64,000 nt of DNA from Serratia marcescens subsp. marcescens ATCC 13880 (GCF_017299535.1 NZ_CP071238.1:1674001-1738000), one strand, 5' to 3'; counted from the first letter of the stretch, positions 41,029-49,460 are shown. Notes: generated from the letters alone by a model not told the origin. Numbers and translations are program-made.

Positions 41029-41052
41029 GGCCGGCGCGCAGCGGCGCCGGCC
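41029..41052. other. Intercistronic hairpin between sdaC and sdaB
   Basis: A perfect 9-bp GC stem (41029-41037 with 41044-41052) with a six-base loop lies in the 93-bp sdaC-sdaB gap, just after the sdaC stop. No T-run follows, so it more likely stabilises the upstream mRNA or partly attenuates than terminates. Confidence 0.5.
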
Positions 41053-41060
41053 GGACGTGA

Positions 41061-42359
41061 TTAGCCGAGCAGGCTGAACACGATAGCAGAGATGGCGATC
41101 AGACCCATCACAACCACAAATACGTTGCTGATGTGGCCGCTGTACTTGCGCATGGCAGGCACTTTACGGATGGCGTACATCGGCATCAGGAACAGCAGCA
41201 TGGCGATGATTGGGCCACCCAGGGTTTCGATCATGCCCAGGATGCTCGGGTTCAGGGTGGCGACGATCCAGGTGGTCACCAGCATGAAGATAGCGGTCAT
41301 GCGGTTCAGCTTGGCGGTGCTGACGGTTTTTCCGCGGCTCTTCATTGACTTGGCAACCAGGCCGTTGAAGCCTTCACGGGCGCCCAGGTAGTGGCCCAGG
41401 AACGATTTGGTGATGGCGACGAAGGCGATAACCGGCGCGATGTACTCGATCATCGGGTTGTTAAAGTGGTTAGCCAGGTAAGACAGAATCGAGATGTTCT
41501 GCGCCTTGGCTTCCGCCAGGTTTTCCGGCGTCAGGCTCAGCACGCAGCTGAACACGAAGAACATCACGGTCAGCACCATCATGATGTGCGCGTAAGCCAG
41601 AATGCGGGAGCATTTCTTCTCGGCGTCCGCGCCGTACTCTTCGCGTTTGGCGACGGCGAAGGCGGAGATGATCGGCGAGTGGTTGAAGGAGAACACCATC
41701 ACCGGGATCGCCAGCCACAGAGTCATGATCAGGCCGTGACCCATGCCGGTACCGCTGCCGGACAGCGACACGTTTTCGAAGATGGCGCCGGTCCAGTTAG
41801 GGATCAGGTATACCGCCAGCAGCATCAGCACCGCTACGAACGGGAAGACCAGGATGCTCATGGTTTTCACGATGGCCTGCTCACCGAAGCGCACGATGGT
41901 CATCAGGCCGACGATCAGGATCAGCGACAGGATGGCGCGCGGCGGCGACGTCATGCCCAACTGGTGGGTGATGAAGCTGTCGACGGTATTGGTGATCGCC
42001 ACGCTGTAAACCAACAGAATCGGGTAGATGGCGAAGAAGTACAGCAGGGTGATCAGTTTACCGGCGGTGATGCCGAAGTGCTCTTCCACCACGGCGGTGA
42101 TGTCTTCACCGGGATTTTTGCCGGACAGAACGAAACGGCACAGGCCGCGGTGGGCAAAGAAGGTCATCGGGAAAGCGATGATGGCCATGATGATCAGAGG
42201 AATCAAACCGCCGATGCCGGCGTTGATGGGCAAGAACAGGACGCCTGCGCCGATGGCGGTGCCGTACAGGCCCAACATCCACATGGTATCCGTTTTACGC
42301 CAGGTACTGCTGGAGCCCGAGGCCGCAGAGGCAATTGTGCCGGTCTGTGTAGTGTCCAT
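41061..42359 (-). CDS. sdaC: Serine/proton symporter
   Basis: A 432-aa HAAAP-family transporter with about 11 membrane helices. It begins with a polar tail followed by [18 protein letters not shown] and closely resembles E. coli SdaC throughout. It imports serine for the downstream deaminase. The ATG at 42359 follows CGGAG and gives the usual length; the frame upstream is open but unsupported. Confidence 0.93.
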   Translation of the reverse strand: MDTTQTGTIASAASGSSSTWRKTDTMWMLGLYGTAIGAGVLFLPINAGIGGLIPLIIMAIIAFPMTFFAHRGLCRFVLSGKNPGEDITAVVEEHFGITAGKLITLLYFFAIYPILLVYSVAITNTVDSFITHQLGMTSPPRAILSLILIVGLMTIVRFGEQAIVKTMSILVFPFVAVLMLLAVYLIPNWTGAIFENVSLSGSGTGMGHGLIMTLWLAIPVMVFSFNHSPIISAFAVAKREEYGADAEKKCSRILAYAHIMMVLTVMFFVFSCVLSLTPENLAEAKAQNISILSYLANHFNNPMIEYIAPVIAFVAITKSFLGHYLGAREGFNGLVAKSMKSRGKTVSTAKLNRMTAIFMLVTTWIVATLNPSILGMIETLGGPIIAMLLFLMPMYAIRKVPAMRKYSGHISNVFVVVMGLIAISAIVFSLLG

Positions 42360-42583
42360 AAATATCTCCGAAGTGAACACGAATTTAAAATTAAAAGGCA
42401 AAACTTAAGGTTAAACCGTCAAACGTCCTATTCAGGCAACGCTTGCGGTAAGAATCAGGTGTTGCTTGCGGGGATGTTTTGGCGTCCCCCTGGTTGTTTA
42501 TTGCGTTCATTACCAAGGCACAGCGCCGGGTAATTCACTAAAGACTTTTCACCTTCACGGGTGATAAAAGTCGTTACCGCTGC

Positions 42584-42610
42584 CGACAGGTCATTGCCTG
42601 TCGATTTTTG
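42584..42610 (+). terminator. Hairpin with short T-run in the sdaC leader region, possible small-RNA terminator
   Basis: A 7-bp perfect stem (42584-42590 with 42597-42603) is followed on the plus strand by ATTTTTG. It would terminate a plus-strand transcript antisense to the sdaC leader. Alternatively, it is a leader hairpin of sdaC on the minus strand. The T-run is short. Confidence 0.35.
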
Positions 42611-42892
42611 TTGGCGGCAAGATAACGATTTACAGTAGAAACAACCGTGATCCTGCTCTCAAATGCGTAATATGTGCAGTTATCTGCTTTTTCATCGATT
42701 TTTCGCGCATTTGTTGCACATTTGTGTAAGATTTTGTGCTGAGAACGCTCTCATAAAAATTTCTGCGATTATGTGGCTTGTACAATAATTAGCCGGATAA
42801 AGCGCTGTGCCCAGCAGCAAGCCGAGCAATATATTTTATGCGTGGTTTTGGATCTAGCTAAAAACCCGGATTAAGCAGTTTTAGTGATGTGG

Positions 42893-42908
42893 ATCACATT
42901 GTGTTTTT
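42893..42908. promoter_or_regulatory. CRP-like site upstream of sdaC
   Basis: AGTGA-TGTGGA-TCACA keeps a perfect GTGA-N6-TCAC core of the CRP consensus. E. coli sdaC is activated by CRP. The site lies about 535 bp upstream of the sdaC start, so either the promoter is distal with a long leader, or the site serves another transcript. Confidence 0.6.
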
Positions 42909-43338
42909 AAGGTAAATTGAATTTATCTTTTTGTTTTTAATGATTTTTATTTAAAATTCACCGCTAGTAACGAAGGGAAATTACTTACGTGGTTAGCGGA
43001 TAAAAATGCGTAACCATTCATCATATAAATAACAGATACCTAACAGGTATTGGTGAGATTTGCTGCAATCGCGTAAACCGCCGTTTATTTAAACTTCCTG
43101 GCCTTTGGCACGATTTATCATATAAAAGCCATAAATAGCCGTTAATTCACCCAGCCGACCGCGTGTTTAGCCTGCGAAAAAATAATCACTCGGGTGAGCT
43201 GTTGCATTTTATTAACCTGATGTTGCGTGCGGATAAGCGAAAAACGCGAATTGATTGCGCATTATTTGTTCATTTTCCGGCGGGGAAAGAGGGATATCGA
43301 CGCGGTGCGCCGTCGGTTATGACGGCGCTGAAGGCGAA

Positions 43339-44103
43339 TTAATAGCGGATAGCGATGGCGTTGTCGTTGAAGAACGCCAGGAAGTCGGCGCCCGGCTGGC
43401 GATCGGTGATCACCCGATCGAACTGCATCAGCGGGCCGATGCAGGCCGGCTTGGTTTTGCCGAACTTGCTGTGGTCTGCCACCAGGATCTTTTGCTGCGC
43501 CATCGCCATGGCGCGATGCTTCATCTCCAGCTCGTCGAAGTTGAAGCAGGTGGCGCCGTGCTGCAGGCTGAGGCCGGCGGCGGAGATAAAGGCGATGTTC
43601 GGGCAGATGTGATCGAGCTCGTTGCGGCCGCCGACGCTGGAAAAGATGTAGTTGTTCGGCTTGAACTCGCCGCCGCACAGAACCACCTTGCAGTTCGGTT
43701 TGTCCTGCAGCGCCAGGAAGGTGTTCAGCGAATGACACACGGCGGTGAAAGCCAGCTCGTCGGCGATGGCGTCGATGATCGCCGGGGTGGTGGTGCCGCA
43801 GTCAAAAAACACCGTGTCGTTTTCATTGATCAGCGGCGCTGCCAGCAGTCCGATGCGCCGTTTCTCCGTGACCTGTTTGGCTTTTTGATCGGAAACGAAG
43901 TAGTTGGTCACGCCGTTGCTGCGCGGATCGGTCACCACGTAGCCGCCGAGCAACACCACGGCCGCCGGTTCGGCGCTTAGATCGCGGCGAATGGTCATCT
44001 CCGAGACCCCCAGCAGCGCGGCGGCTTCTTTCAGGTGGATCTTGTCAGCGCGTTTTAACGCCTGAACTAACCGGTTGATACGTTCTTCGCGCCGCGTTTC
44101 CAT
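43339..44103 (-). CDS. deoR: Deoxyribonucleoside catabolism repressor
   Basis: A 254-aa DeoR. The N-terminal HTH is E-A-A-A-L-L-G-V-S-E-M-T-I-R-R-D-L near residues 25-41. The sugar-phosphate-binding DeoRC domain carries D-C-G-T-T-T-P and D-H-S-K-F-G-K. It resembles E. coli DeoR throughout and binds deoxyribose-5-phosphate as inducer. It is downstream of deoC on the same strand with a 151-bp gap. Candidate DeoR boxes lie upstream of deoC. Confidence 0.93.
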   Translation of the reverse strand: METRREERINRLVQALKRADKIHLKEAAALLGVSEMTIRRDLSAEPAAVVLLGGYVVTDPRSNGVTNYFVSDQKAKQVTEKRRIGLLAAPLINENDTVFFDCGTTTPAIIDAIADELAFTAVCHSLNTFLALQDKPNCKVVLCGGEFKPNNYIFSSVGGRNELDHICPNIAFISAAGLSLQHGATCFNFDELEMKHRAMAMAQQKILVADHSKFGKTKPACIGPLMQFDRVITDRQPGADFLAFFNDNAIAIRY

Positions 44104-44254
44104 AGATCCGTCTTCCCACAGGTAATAGAGATAAAAGGCGAGCCGGCATTTCCGACGCTAAACACAACGATGCGGGGCAATATCGGGCCGCATCAGCCGC
44201 CCGTATTGTCCCGCATCGGAGTGTATGGCCATGCCCGTCAGGGCGAGCCGACGA

Positions 44255-44935
44255 TCAGTAGCTGCCCGCCGCCGGCTGGGCGCCGGAGACGATGGCGACG
44301 CCGGAGCTGGTGCCGATACGCGTGGCGCCGGCTTTGATCATCTTCTCGGCGGTGGCGCGATCGCGCACGGCGCCGGAAGCTTTCACGCCCATTTCGCTGC
44401 CCACGGTCTCGCGCATCAGTTTGACGTGCTCTTCCCGAGCGCCGCCGGTGCTGAAGCCGGTGGAGGTTTTCACGAAGGCGACATCGAGTTCGCGACACAT
44501 TTCACAAACCTGGACGATCTGCGCATCGCTGAGCAGGCAGGTTTCCAATATTACCTTCAACGGGATCGCCGCGCAAACCTCGCGCACGGCGGCGATGTCG
44601 GCTTTCACTTCGTCCAGCAGGCCGCTTTTCAACCAGCCGACGTTGATCACCATGTCGATCTCTTGCGCGCCGGCGGCGATCGCCGCTTTGGCTTCAAAGG
44701 CTTTGGCGACGGTCAGGCCGGCGCCCAGCGGGAAACCGATCACCGAGCAGACTTTCACGGTGCTTTCCTGCAGCAGCTGGGCCGCCAGCGGCACATAGCC
44801 GGAGTTGACGCATACCGCATAGAAGTTGTGCTGCTGCGCTTCTTCGCACAGTTTGGCGATCTGCATTTCGGTGGCGTCCATGGCCAGCAGGGTGTGGTCA
44901 ACATAGCTGGCGTAATCGATGCTTTCGGTGGTCAT
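44255..44935 (-). CDS. deoC: Deoxyribose-phosphate aldolase
   Basis: A 226-aa class I aldolase with the Schiff-base lysine Lys156 in F-V-K-T-S-T-G-F and the proton-relay Lys in G-V-K-A-S-G-A-V-R. It splits deoxyribose-5-phosphate into acetaldehyde and glyceraldehyde-3-phosphate. It is the shorter DeoC type, not the ~259-aa form of the E. coli deoCABD operon, and here it is next to deoR and not to deoABD. It is probably repressed by DeoR. Confidence 0.93.
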   Translation of the reverse strand: MTTESIDYASYVDHTLLAMDATEMQIAKLCEEAQQHNFYAVCVNSGYVPLAAQLLQESTVKVCSVIGFPLGAGLTVAKAFEAKAAIAAGAQEIDMVINVGWLKSGLLDEVKADIAAVREVCAAIPLKVILETCLLSDAQIVQVCEMCRELDVAFVKTSTGFSTGGAREEHVKLMRETVGSEMGVKASGAVRDRATAEKMIKAGATRIGTSSGVAIVSGAQPAAGSY

Positions 44936-44978
44936 CGCGGTTCCTTAGTGAAGTTGAGAAAAGAGCATGGATAGGTAA

Positions 44979-44994
44979 TGTGAAAATAATAACA
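44979..44994. promoter_or_regulatory. Second, weaker DeoR-box-like site
   Basis: TGTGAAAATAATAACA shares the right half AATAACA and the outer bases with the strong palindrome at 45087. It lies about 45 bp upstream of the deoC start. The two sites are 108 bp apart, compatible with DeoR looping. Confidence 0.45.
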
Positions 44995-45086
44995 TTCCAA
45001 CATCGATAAACCTAGCGGGATTTGAAAAATGTCGACGAGATCATAGTTACTTCACTGTTATCTGTATAACTTAGGGGAGAGTTATT

Positions 45087-45102
45087 TGTTATTTTAATAA
45101 CA
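45087..45102. promoter_or_regulatory. DeoR operator palindrome
   Basis: TGTTATTTTAATAACA is a 16-bp palindrome with 7-bp arms and has the same size and TGTTA...TAACA ends as the E. coli DeoR box. It lies in the divergent region between deoC and the mutarotase-like gene, 53 bp before the latter's ATG. Confidence 0.75.
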
Positions 45103-45154
45103 TTTTCAGTGGCTGCTCGCGGCCTGCACGGGCGAAACGTCGAGGGGAAAAAAG

Positions 45155-45988
45155 ATGGAGATCAACATCGATCTGGCTCCTGAAGCTTTCGGGACGCATC
45201 GGCAGGAACTGTTCCGCAACGCGGATTTCGCGGTGAGCGCGCATCGCTGCGCAGAACGCGGGCTGATGCTGACGCTGGCGAATTGCCGTGGCGCGCTGAG
45301 GGTTTTACCGTATCAGGGCCTCGCGATCTGGGACGCTGAGTTTGACGGTCATTCGCTGAAATCGGGCCGCCGCAGCGCGCGGGGCGCCGGAAGAAAGCGC
45401 GCTGACGACGCCGCGTTCTGTCCCGCCTGGCCGGGTCACGACGGCGCGCCGATCCAGATGCAACGCGTGTGGCTGCAGCTGGCGGGCGATGAGCTGACGT
45501 TGCACGGTGAAGGCGAGCGGTTGGGCGAGCGTTGGCGCATCGGCCCGGCGCTGCGTCTGGCGGCCCAGAGCGCGCAGTTCGCCATAGAGATGAAGATTAC
45601 CAACCTGGGCGAGCGGCCGCAGCCGCTGCGCTATGTTTGCCGCCTCAACTATGATTGCATTCCCGACGCGGTATTCCGCCAGAACCTGCCGACGCCGGCT
45701 TTGTCAGGGGATACGATCGGGCAGGAACTGCTGTGCTCCGACGATCTGACGCGCTACGTGGATCAGGCCGAGTTCTTTATGCTGGCGCCGCAAGGCCGCC
45801 GCTATGTGACGCGTTTTGCCACCGGGCAATTCAACTATGGCCTGCGGCGCATCGCTGTCCAGGGCAACAGGCGGCTGCTGGCTTTTATCCAGCCGGCGAA
45901 CTGCCGCCCGAATGCGCCAGAGGGTGAGGGGGTGATGCTGGGAGCGGGAAAAACGCGGGCGTTTTGCGTGACCACCGGCGTGGTGTGA
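45155..45988 (+). CDS. Shortened DeoX-like (DUF4432) aldose-1-epimerase-family protein
   Basis: A 277-aa protein. L-T-L-A-N-C-R-G-A-L-R-V-L-P-Y-Q-G-L-A-I-W-D-A-E-F-D-G, Y-V-C-R-L-N-Y-D and R-F-A-T-G-Q-F-N-Y-G-L-R match the mutarotase-fold proteins found in deoxyribose operons (deoX). Those are usually about 330 aa; this one lacks roughly 25 residues after F-D-G-H and about 40 before the D-Q-A-E-F-F-M segment. I see no frameshift explaining this. It is divergent from deoC with a DeoR box between, so a role in deoxyribose use is likely. It may have reduced activity. Confidence 0.7.
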   Translation: MEINIDLAPEAFGTHRQELFRNADFAVSAHRCAERGLMLTLANCRGALRVLPYQGLAIWDAEFDGHSLKSGRRSARGAGRKRADDAAFCPAWPGHDGAPIQMQRVWLQLAGDELTLHGEGERLGERWRIGPALRLAAQSAQFAIEMKITNLGERPQPLRYVCRLNYDCIPDAVFRQNLPTPALSGDTIGQELLCSDDLTRYVDQAEFFMLAPQGRRYVTRFATGQFNYGLRRIAVQGNRRLLAFIQPANCRPNAPEGEGVMLGAGKTRAFCVTTGVV

Positions 45989-46024
45989 AAGCAGGGGCGG
46001 TAACGCCCCTGTCATGTTATGCGG

Positions 46025-46630
46025 TTATTCTTTCACCCAGCCGCGGCGAATGGCGAAGGCAAACAGGAAGCGATACAGACGCGACAGCTTGTCGGCGAGG
46101 ACATCACCGAACAGATTCCATACCAGCTGAGCGAACAGGCAGCCGACCAGGCCGAGCAGGAAACCGCCGACCATATCCAGCGGCCAGTGCACGCCGAGGT
46201 AAACGCGTGACCAGGCGATGCCGACGGCGACAATCATCAGCAGCGCGCCGGACCAGACCCGGTGCCAGAACAGGAACGCCAGCGCAAAGGTAAAGATGGC
46301 GGTGCCGTGATCGCTGGGGAACGAGCTGTCCGGTGCGTGCGCCAGGAAGGTATAACCCACGCCGGCGACGAACGGACGCTCATGCGGCAGCAGCGCGCCG
46401 ATAGCGGAGGCGGCAAGCATGGCGAACAGCAGCGCGATCGTGGTTTTCGCCACCACTTCGCGCTGTGAAACCAGCTGGCTTCGCGGCCCCCACAGCCACA
46501 GGCCGACGATCAGCAGCGGCACGATAATGATAAGATCGCGCGCCAAAAAGGTGGCGAAATCGATCATCCATTCGGGAGATGCCGGGGTCGCATTGATCCA
46601 GGCGAAAAGAACATGGTTTAACTGCTCCAT
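46025..46630 (-). CDS. ybjG: Undecaprenyl-diphosphatase, YbjG type
   Basis: A 201-aa PAP2 membrane phosphatase with about five helices. Catalytic motifs are visible: H-E-R-P in L-L-P-H-E-R-P-F, F-P-S-D-H-G and S-R-V-Y-L-G-V-H-W-P-L-D. It closely resembles E. coli YbjG (BcrC family), which recycles undecaprenyl pyrophosphate on the periplasmic side and affects bacitracin resistance. Synteny with deoR supports the name. It starts 5 bp after the next PAP2 gene on the same strand. Confidence 0.9.
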   Translation of the reverse strand: MEQLNHVLFAWINATPASPEWMIDFATFLARDLIIIVPLLIVGLWLWGPRSQLVSQREVVAKTTIALLFAMLAASAIGALLPHERPFVAGVGYTFLAHAPDSSFPSDHGTAIFTFALAFLFWHRVWSGALLMIVAVGIAWSRVYLGVHWPLDMVGGFLLGLVGCLFAQLVWNLFGDVLADKLSRLYRFLFAFAIRRGWVKE

Positions 46631-46635
46631 AACCG

Positions 46636-47370
46636 TTACCTCATCTTGCGGCGCCAATAGCCGCTAATCATCCAATAAATAGCCAACTGGCTTAACCAAA
46701 CCCACCAACCCGCCCACAGGTTATGGGTAAGAAAATGTGCGCCGCGCATGATCTGACCAAAGCCCATCAACATGCCGAGCGCAATGCCGCCGCACCAGCA
46801 GCACCAGGCCAGGCGCGGGCGCTGCGGATAAAACAGGAAAAATAACGCCATGACCGCGAAACCGCTCGAGGCGTGCCCGCCGGGGAAACAGCGACCGGGG
46901 CCCGGCAGCGCCGGTATCGCGCCGAATAAAGGGAAGGACATCGCCTTGCCGCCGTACTCGATCAGATCCCACGGACAGGAGTGCGCGCTGGTGGCCTTGA
47001 GAATGCCCACCACCAGCGGGCCGATGCCGAGAAGCAGCATGCTGACAATCAGGCGCGCGCTGCGGCGATAGATGCCCCAAAACAGCGTGAGCACCGCTCC
47101 CACGATCACTATCTGCTTCAACAGACGGTGATTGATCAGATCCAGCCAATAATTGTTTTGCCACGGGAAATGCCCGCTGGCGGCATCGTACCAATAATTG
47201 CTGATCGCCCAGTCCAGCTGTTCGTTGCGGGAGAGCCACAGGAATACCAAACCGCTGATCAGCAGGCCAAAAACTTGCCAACGGTAAAAGGATGTCGGCA
47301 GGGAGTAAAGGGCGGTTGTCTTAATTTGCTGTGCCGTTGAGGATTGATTTAATGACGATTCTGGATTCAC
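46636..47370 (-). CDS. PAP2-family membrane phosphatase
   Basis: A 244-aa membrane protein with about six helices. A PAP2 signature is present but divergent: K-A-T-S-A-H-S-C-P-W in place of K-x6-R-P, then F-P-G-G-H-A-S-S-G-F and R-G-A-H-F-L-T-H-N-L-W-A-G. This lipid A/phosphatidylglycerophosphate-type phosphatase could act on lipid A or polyprenyl phosphates. It lies directly upstream of ybjG (5-bp gap) in a two-gene unit. Confidence 0.82.
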   Translation of the reverse strand: MNPESSLNQSSTAQQIKTTALYSLPTSFYRWQVFGLLISGLVFLWLSRNEQLDWAISNYWYDAASGHFPWQNNYWLDLINHRLLKQIVIVGAVLTLFWGIYRRSARLIVSMLLLGIGPLVVGILKATSAHSCPWDLIEYGGKAMSFPLFGAIPALPGPGRCFPGGHASSGFAVMALFFLFYPQRPRLAWCCWCGGIALGMLMGFGQIMRGAHFLTHNLWAGWWVWLSQLAIYWMISGYWRRKMR

Positions 47371-47651
47371 GCGCAGGCTCGGTGACAGGATTGAATAGCG
47401 CCACTGTAATAATTCTGTCTTAAGAAAACCTTAGTCCTGCGGCAAGAGAACCCTCCGCTTGGGCGCCGGTCAGCGCGTGTTTCTCTCGTCTTAATCGGCG
47501 GTTTTTTGGGGTATTGCTCCGGTTAATGGGTTATATCGGGCGATTGTCACTATTTATAGCCTATTGTAAAGAAGATTAAACTTGTGGCGAGCATGGCGGT
47601 AGTGTATTAGTTTATAGGCGGATTATTTGACAAAAAGTGTAGGGATAAAAC

Positions 47652-48164
47652 ATGAACAAGGCATCCGTTGTATTTTCCGGCCTGCTGATGGCCGTTTCCG
47701 CCGGCGCTATGGCGGCGACCTCTGGCGATGACGCAGACATGAGCAAACAGCCGCTGGAAAAAGTCGCGCCTTACCCGAAAGCCGAGAAGGGCATGAATCG
47801 CCAGGTGATCTACCTGCCGAAGCAAGAGCACGAAGAGAACTACAAGGTCGAACTGCTGATCGGCAAGACGCTGGAAGTGGACTGCAACCGCCATATGATC
47901 GGCGGCACGCTGGAGACCAAAACCCTGTCCGGCTGGGGTTACGACTACCTGGTGCTGGAGAAGCTGTCTGAACCGGCCTCGACCATGATGGCCTGCCCGG
48001 ACAACACCAAGACCAAGCAATTCATCGCCGCCAACCTGGGCGACGCCGCGATGCAGCGTTACAACAGCCGCCTGCCGATCGTGGTGTATGCGCCGAAAGA
48101 CGCGGAAGTGAAATACCGCATCTGGAAAGCCGAAGATACCGTAAGCCAGGCTGAATCAAAGTAA
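47652..48164 (+). CDS. eco: Ecotin, periplasmic serine protease inhibitor
   Basis: A 170-aa protein. The signal peptide ends A-G-A-M-A-A. The reactive-site loop is [10 protein letters not shown] with Met at P1, and the disulfide partner lies in V-D-C-N-R. A dimerisation tail (K-Y-R-I-W-K-A-E) is present. It inhibits trypsin-, chymotrypsin- and elastase-like enzymes, including host neutrophil elastase. It has its own terminator at 48203. Confidence 0.94.
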   Translation: MNKASVVFSGLLMAVSAGAMAATSGDDADMSKQPLEKVAPYPKAEKGMNRQVIYLPKQEHEENYKVELLIGKTLEVDCNRHMIGGTLETKTLSGWGYDYLVLEKLSEPASTMMACPDNTKTKQFIAANLGDAAMQRYNSRLPIVVYAPKDAEVKYRIWKAEDTVSQAESK

Positions 48165-48202
48165 TCCGCGATTAGCGCTGTGAATACATGATCTTGTACC
48201 AA

Positions 48203-48254
48203 GCCGTTTGAAGAGCATTTTGCAATTATATGCGGCTCTTCAGGCGGTTTTTTA
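48203..48254 (+). terminator. Terminator of eco
   Basis: An 8-bp stem TGAAGAGC (48209-48216) pairs with 48235-48242, extended by CCG/CGG outside, and is followed by GGTTTTTTATTTT. Confidence 0.82.
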
Positions 48255-48563
48255 TTTTCAGTCAGGAAAGCCGAGTGCTTAGCCAAATTTTTTCAACCTA
48301 CAGAGGGAAAATAGAAAGTGACTCAAGCTAACAAGGTTAATATCCTTGGTTTAATGGCGTTTTTTTAATTCTCACTCGCAATATCCTCATTTTTATCCCC
48401 CTTTATCTCTGATTATATTGTTGTGAATTGCAATTATTTGGCTAATAACAAACCGTTTTGGTTACATAAATAAAAATATTCTTATTAATCATTTTATTGT
48501 TGTTTTATTGATTTTATTTAATGGCAAAGAGATGGAAATTAATTATTGTGCTGCTAGATTCAT

Positions 48564-48594
48564 CAATGTAATTAGCTCCACGGCAATTACATTG
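48564..48594. promoter_or_regulatory. Perfect 10-bp inverted repeat upstream of the orphan gene
   Basis: CAATGTAATT (48564-48573) and AATTACATTG (48585-48594) are perfect reverse complements separated by 11 bp. The repeat ends 41 bp before the ATG at 48636. It may be an operator for a dimeric regulator or a 5' mRNA hairpin. Confidence 0.5.
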
Positions 48595-48635
48595 TTCGCT
48601 AATTAATATCTAAAAAAACTTACGAGGATATTCCA

Positions 48636-49004
48636 ATGGCTGATTGTAAATGCAATGAACAAGATCCGCATGCTCAAAATGAACATGTTGCTGATTTTAC
48701 TGCGGTTGGATTTTCGCAAAAAACACCGGCGCCGGTACCTGTAGACCTTAAGCAGCAGGGGGTATTGGCGCTTAAACTTTCGGTTTGCGTTGGGGCCAGT
48801 TATAACCCAGCAAACAACCAAATTTGTTTTACCATTCCTATCTACGGTGACTTTTGCGTTTCTTCGCCTATTCCAATTCCCATTGGTGGGCAGCTTAAAG
48901 TGTGCGCAGAGACCTGTGGTTCCTTTATTCCTACGGGGTTGAAGGCCACTATTTATCTGAACGGTTCCGTTCTGTTCTCTGTCGTTCTTTTTGGCGCTTG
49001 TTAA
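48636..49004 (+). CDS. Orphan cysteine-rich small protein
   Basis: A 122-aa protein of no family that I recognise. It has eight Cys (residues 4, 6, 51, 64, 73, 90, 94 and the C-terminal 122). After a polar, His/Cys-bearing N-terminus, the rest is beta-rich and hydrophobic, with P-I-P-I-P-I-G-G, C-A-E-T-C-G-S-F-I-P-T-G-L-K and a last strand ending F-G-A-C. There is no signal peptide or membrane helix. ATG follows GAGG and a terminator follows the stop, so it is a real single-gene unit. The Cys spacing suggests metal binding or a disulfide-stabilised beta fold; it could be a small secreted or structural protein. Function unknown. Confidence 0.75.
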   Translation: MADCKCNEQDPHAQNEHVADFTAVGFSQKTPAPVPVDLKQQGVLALKLSVCVGASYNPANNQICFTIPIYGDFCVSSPIPIPIGGQLKVCAETCGSFIPTGLKATIYLNGSVLFSVVLFGAC

Positions 49005-49014
49005 TGTAAAAAGA

Positions 49015-49047
49015 AAAGCAAGGCACCTTAGATGTCTTGCTTTTTTT
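49015..49047 (+). terminator. Terminator of the orphan gene
   Basis: A near-perfect stem (49016-49025 with 49034-49043) is followed by a run of seven T, about 10 bp after the stop. Confidence 0.88.
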
Positions 49048-49287
49048 GATATTAAGATATTGATATGGCCGTTGTTGGGTTCAGACCCAATTGCTAATTA
49101 ATACAGCCACTCCTTTCTCACTCTTTCTGCAATCAAACCTTGGGAAATGCATTGTTTGATAGCCGACCGCCCGACACTAAACGTTAAGAGAAACGATGTT
49201 TCAGGAAGGAGCGGACGCGCTGTACGTCGTCAGTTGAGGTGTTGCTGCCATCTGATGGCGGTCTCGCGGGCGGCGGCGTGCAGGCAA

Positions 49288-49331
49288 CAAAAAACCCGAT
49301 AATCTTGAACCTAAAAGGCGGGATTATCGGG
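49288..49331 (-). terminator. Terminator downstream of ybjL
   Basis: On the minus strand a 10-bp perfect stem (49322-49331 with 49295-49304) is followed by seven T. It lies about 130 bp after the ybjL stop. Confidence 0.88.
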
Positions 49332-49460
49332 CTCCACAAAATGGGGACATCAAAGAAAAGCAGTGGCACTAATTCAGACTGCGGCCCCCAACGAAAGTTC
49401 TGGCCGGCGACAAAAAAATCAAAATATTTTTATCGCCGATCCATCTCTCCCGCTAATCGA

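Larger units (their letters stand above)
42360..43338. other. Long non-coding region upstream of sdaC
   Basis: A 979-bp AT-rich stretch lies between the starts of sdaC and the end of deoR (both on the minus strand). I see no credible coding sequence. It contains a hairpin at 42543-42572, a second perfect hairpin at 42584-42603 followed by ATTTTTG on the plus strand, and a CRP-like site at 42893-42908. It therefore probably contains a long sdaC leader and a distal activator site; a small RNA is possible. Confidence 0.55.
48165..48635. other. AT-rich intergenic region upstream of the orphan gene
   Basis: A 471-bp region that contains the eco terminator and then strongly AT-rich DNA (48360-48560), unlike the GC-rich neighbours. 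A 10-bp inverted repeat at 48564-48594 precedes the orphan gene. I see no other coding sequence. The composition suggests transferred DNA silenced by H-NS-type proteins. Confidence 0.55.
49005..49460. other. Intergenic region between the orphan gene and ybjL
   Basis: A 456-bp convergent region. It holds the orphan gene terminator (49015-49047) and a terminator for ybjL (49288-49331). I see no coding sequence or RNA gene in the rest. Confidence 0.6.

Noticed and set aside
49184..49460. Small frames in the region between the orphan gene and ybjL
   Set aside because: They cross the strong ybjL terminator at 49288-49331 and lack ribosome-binding sites.
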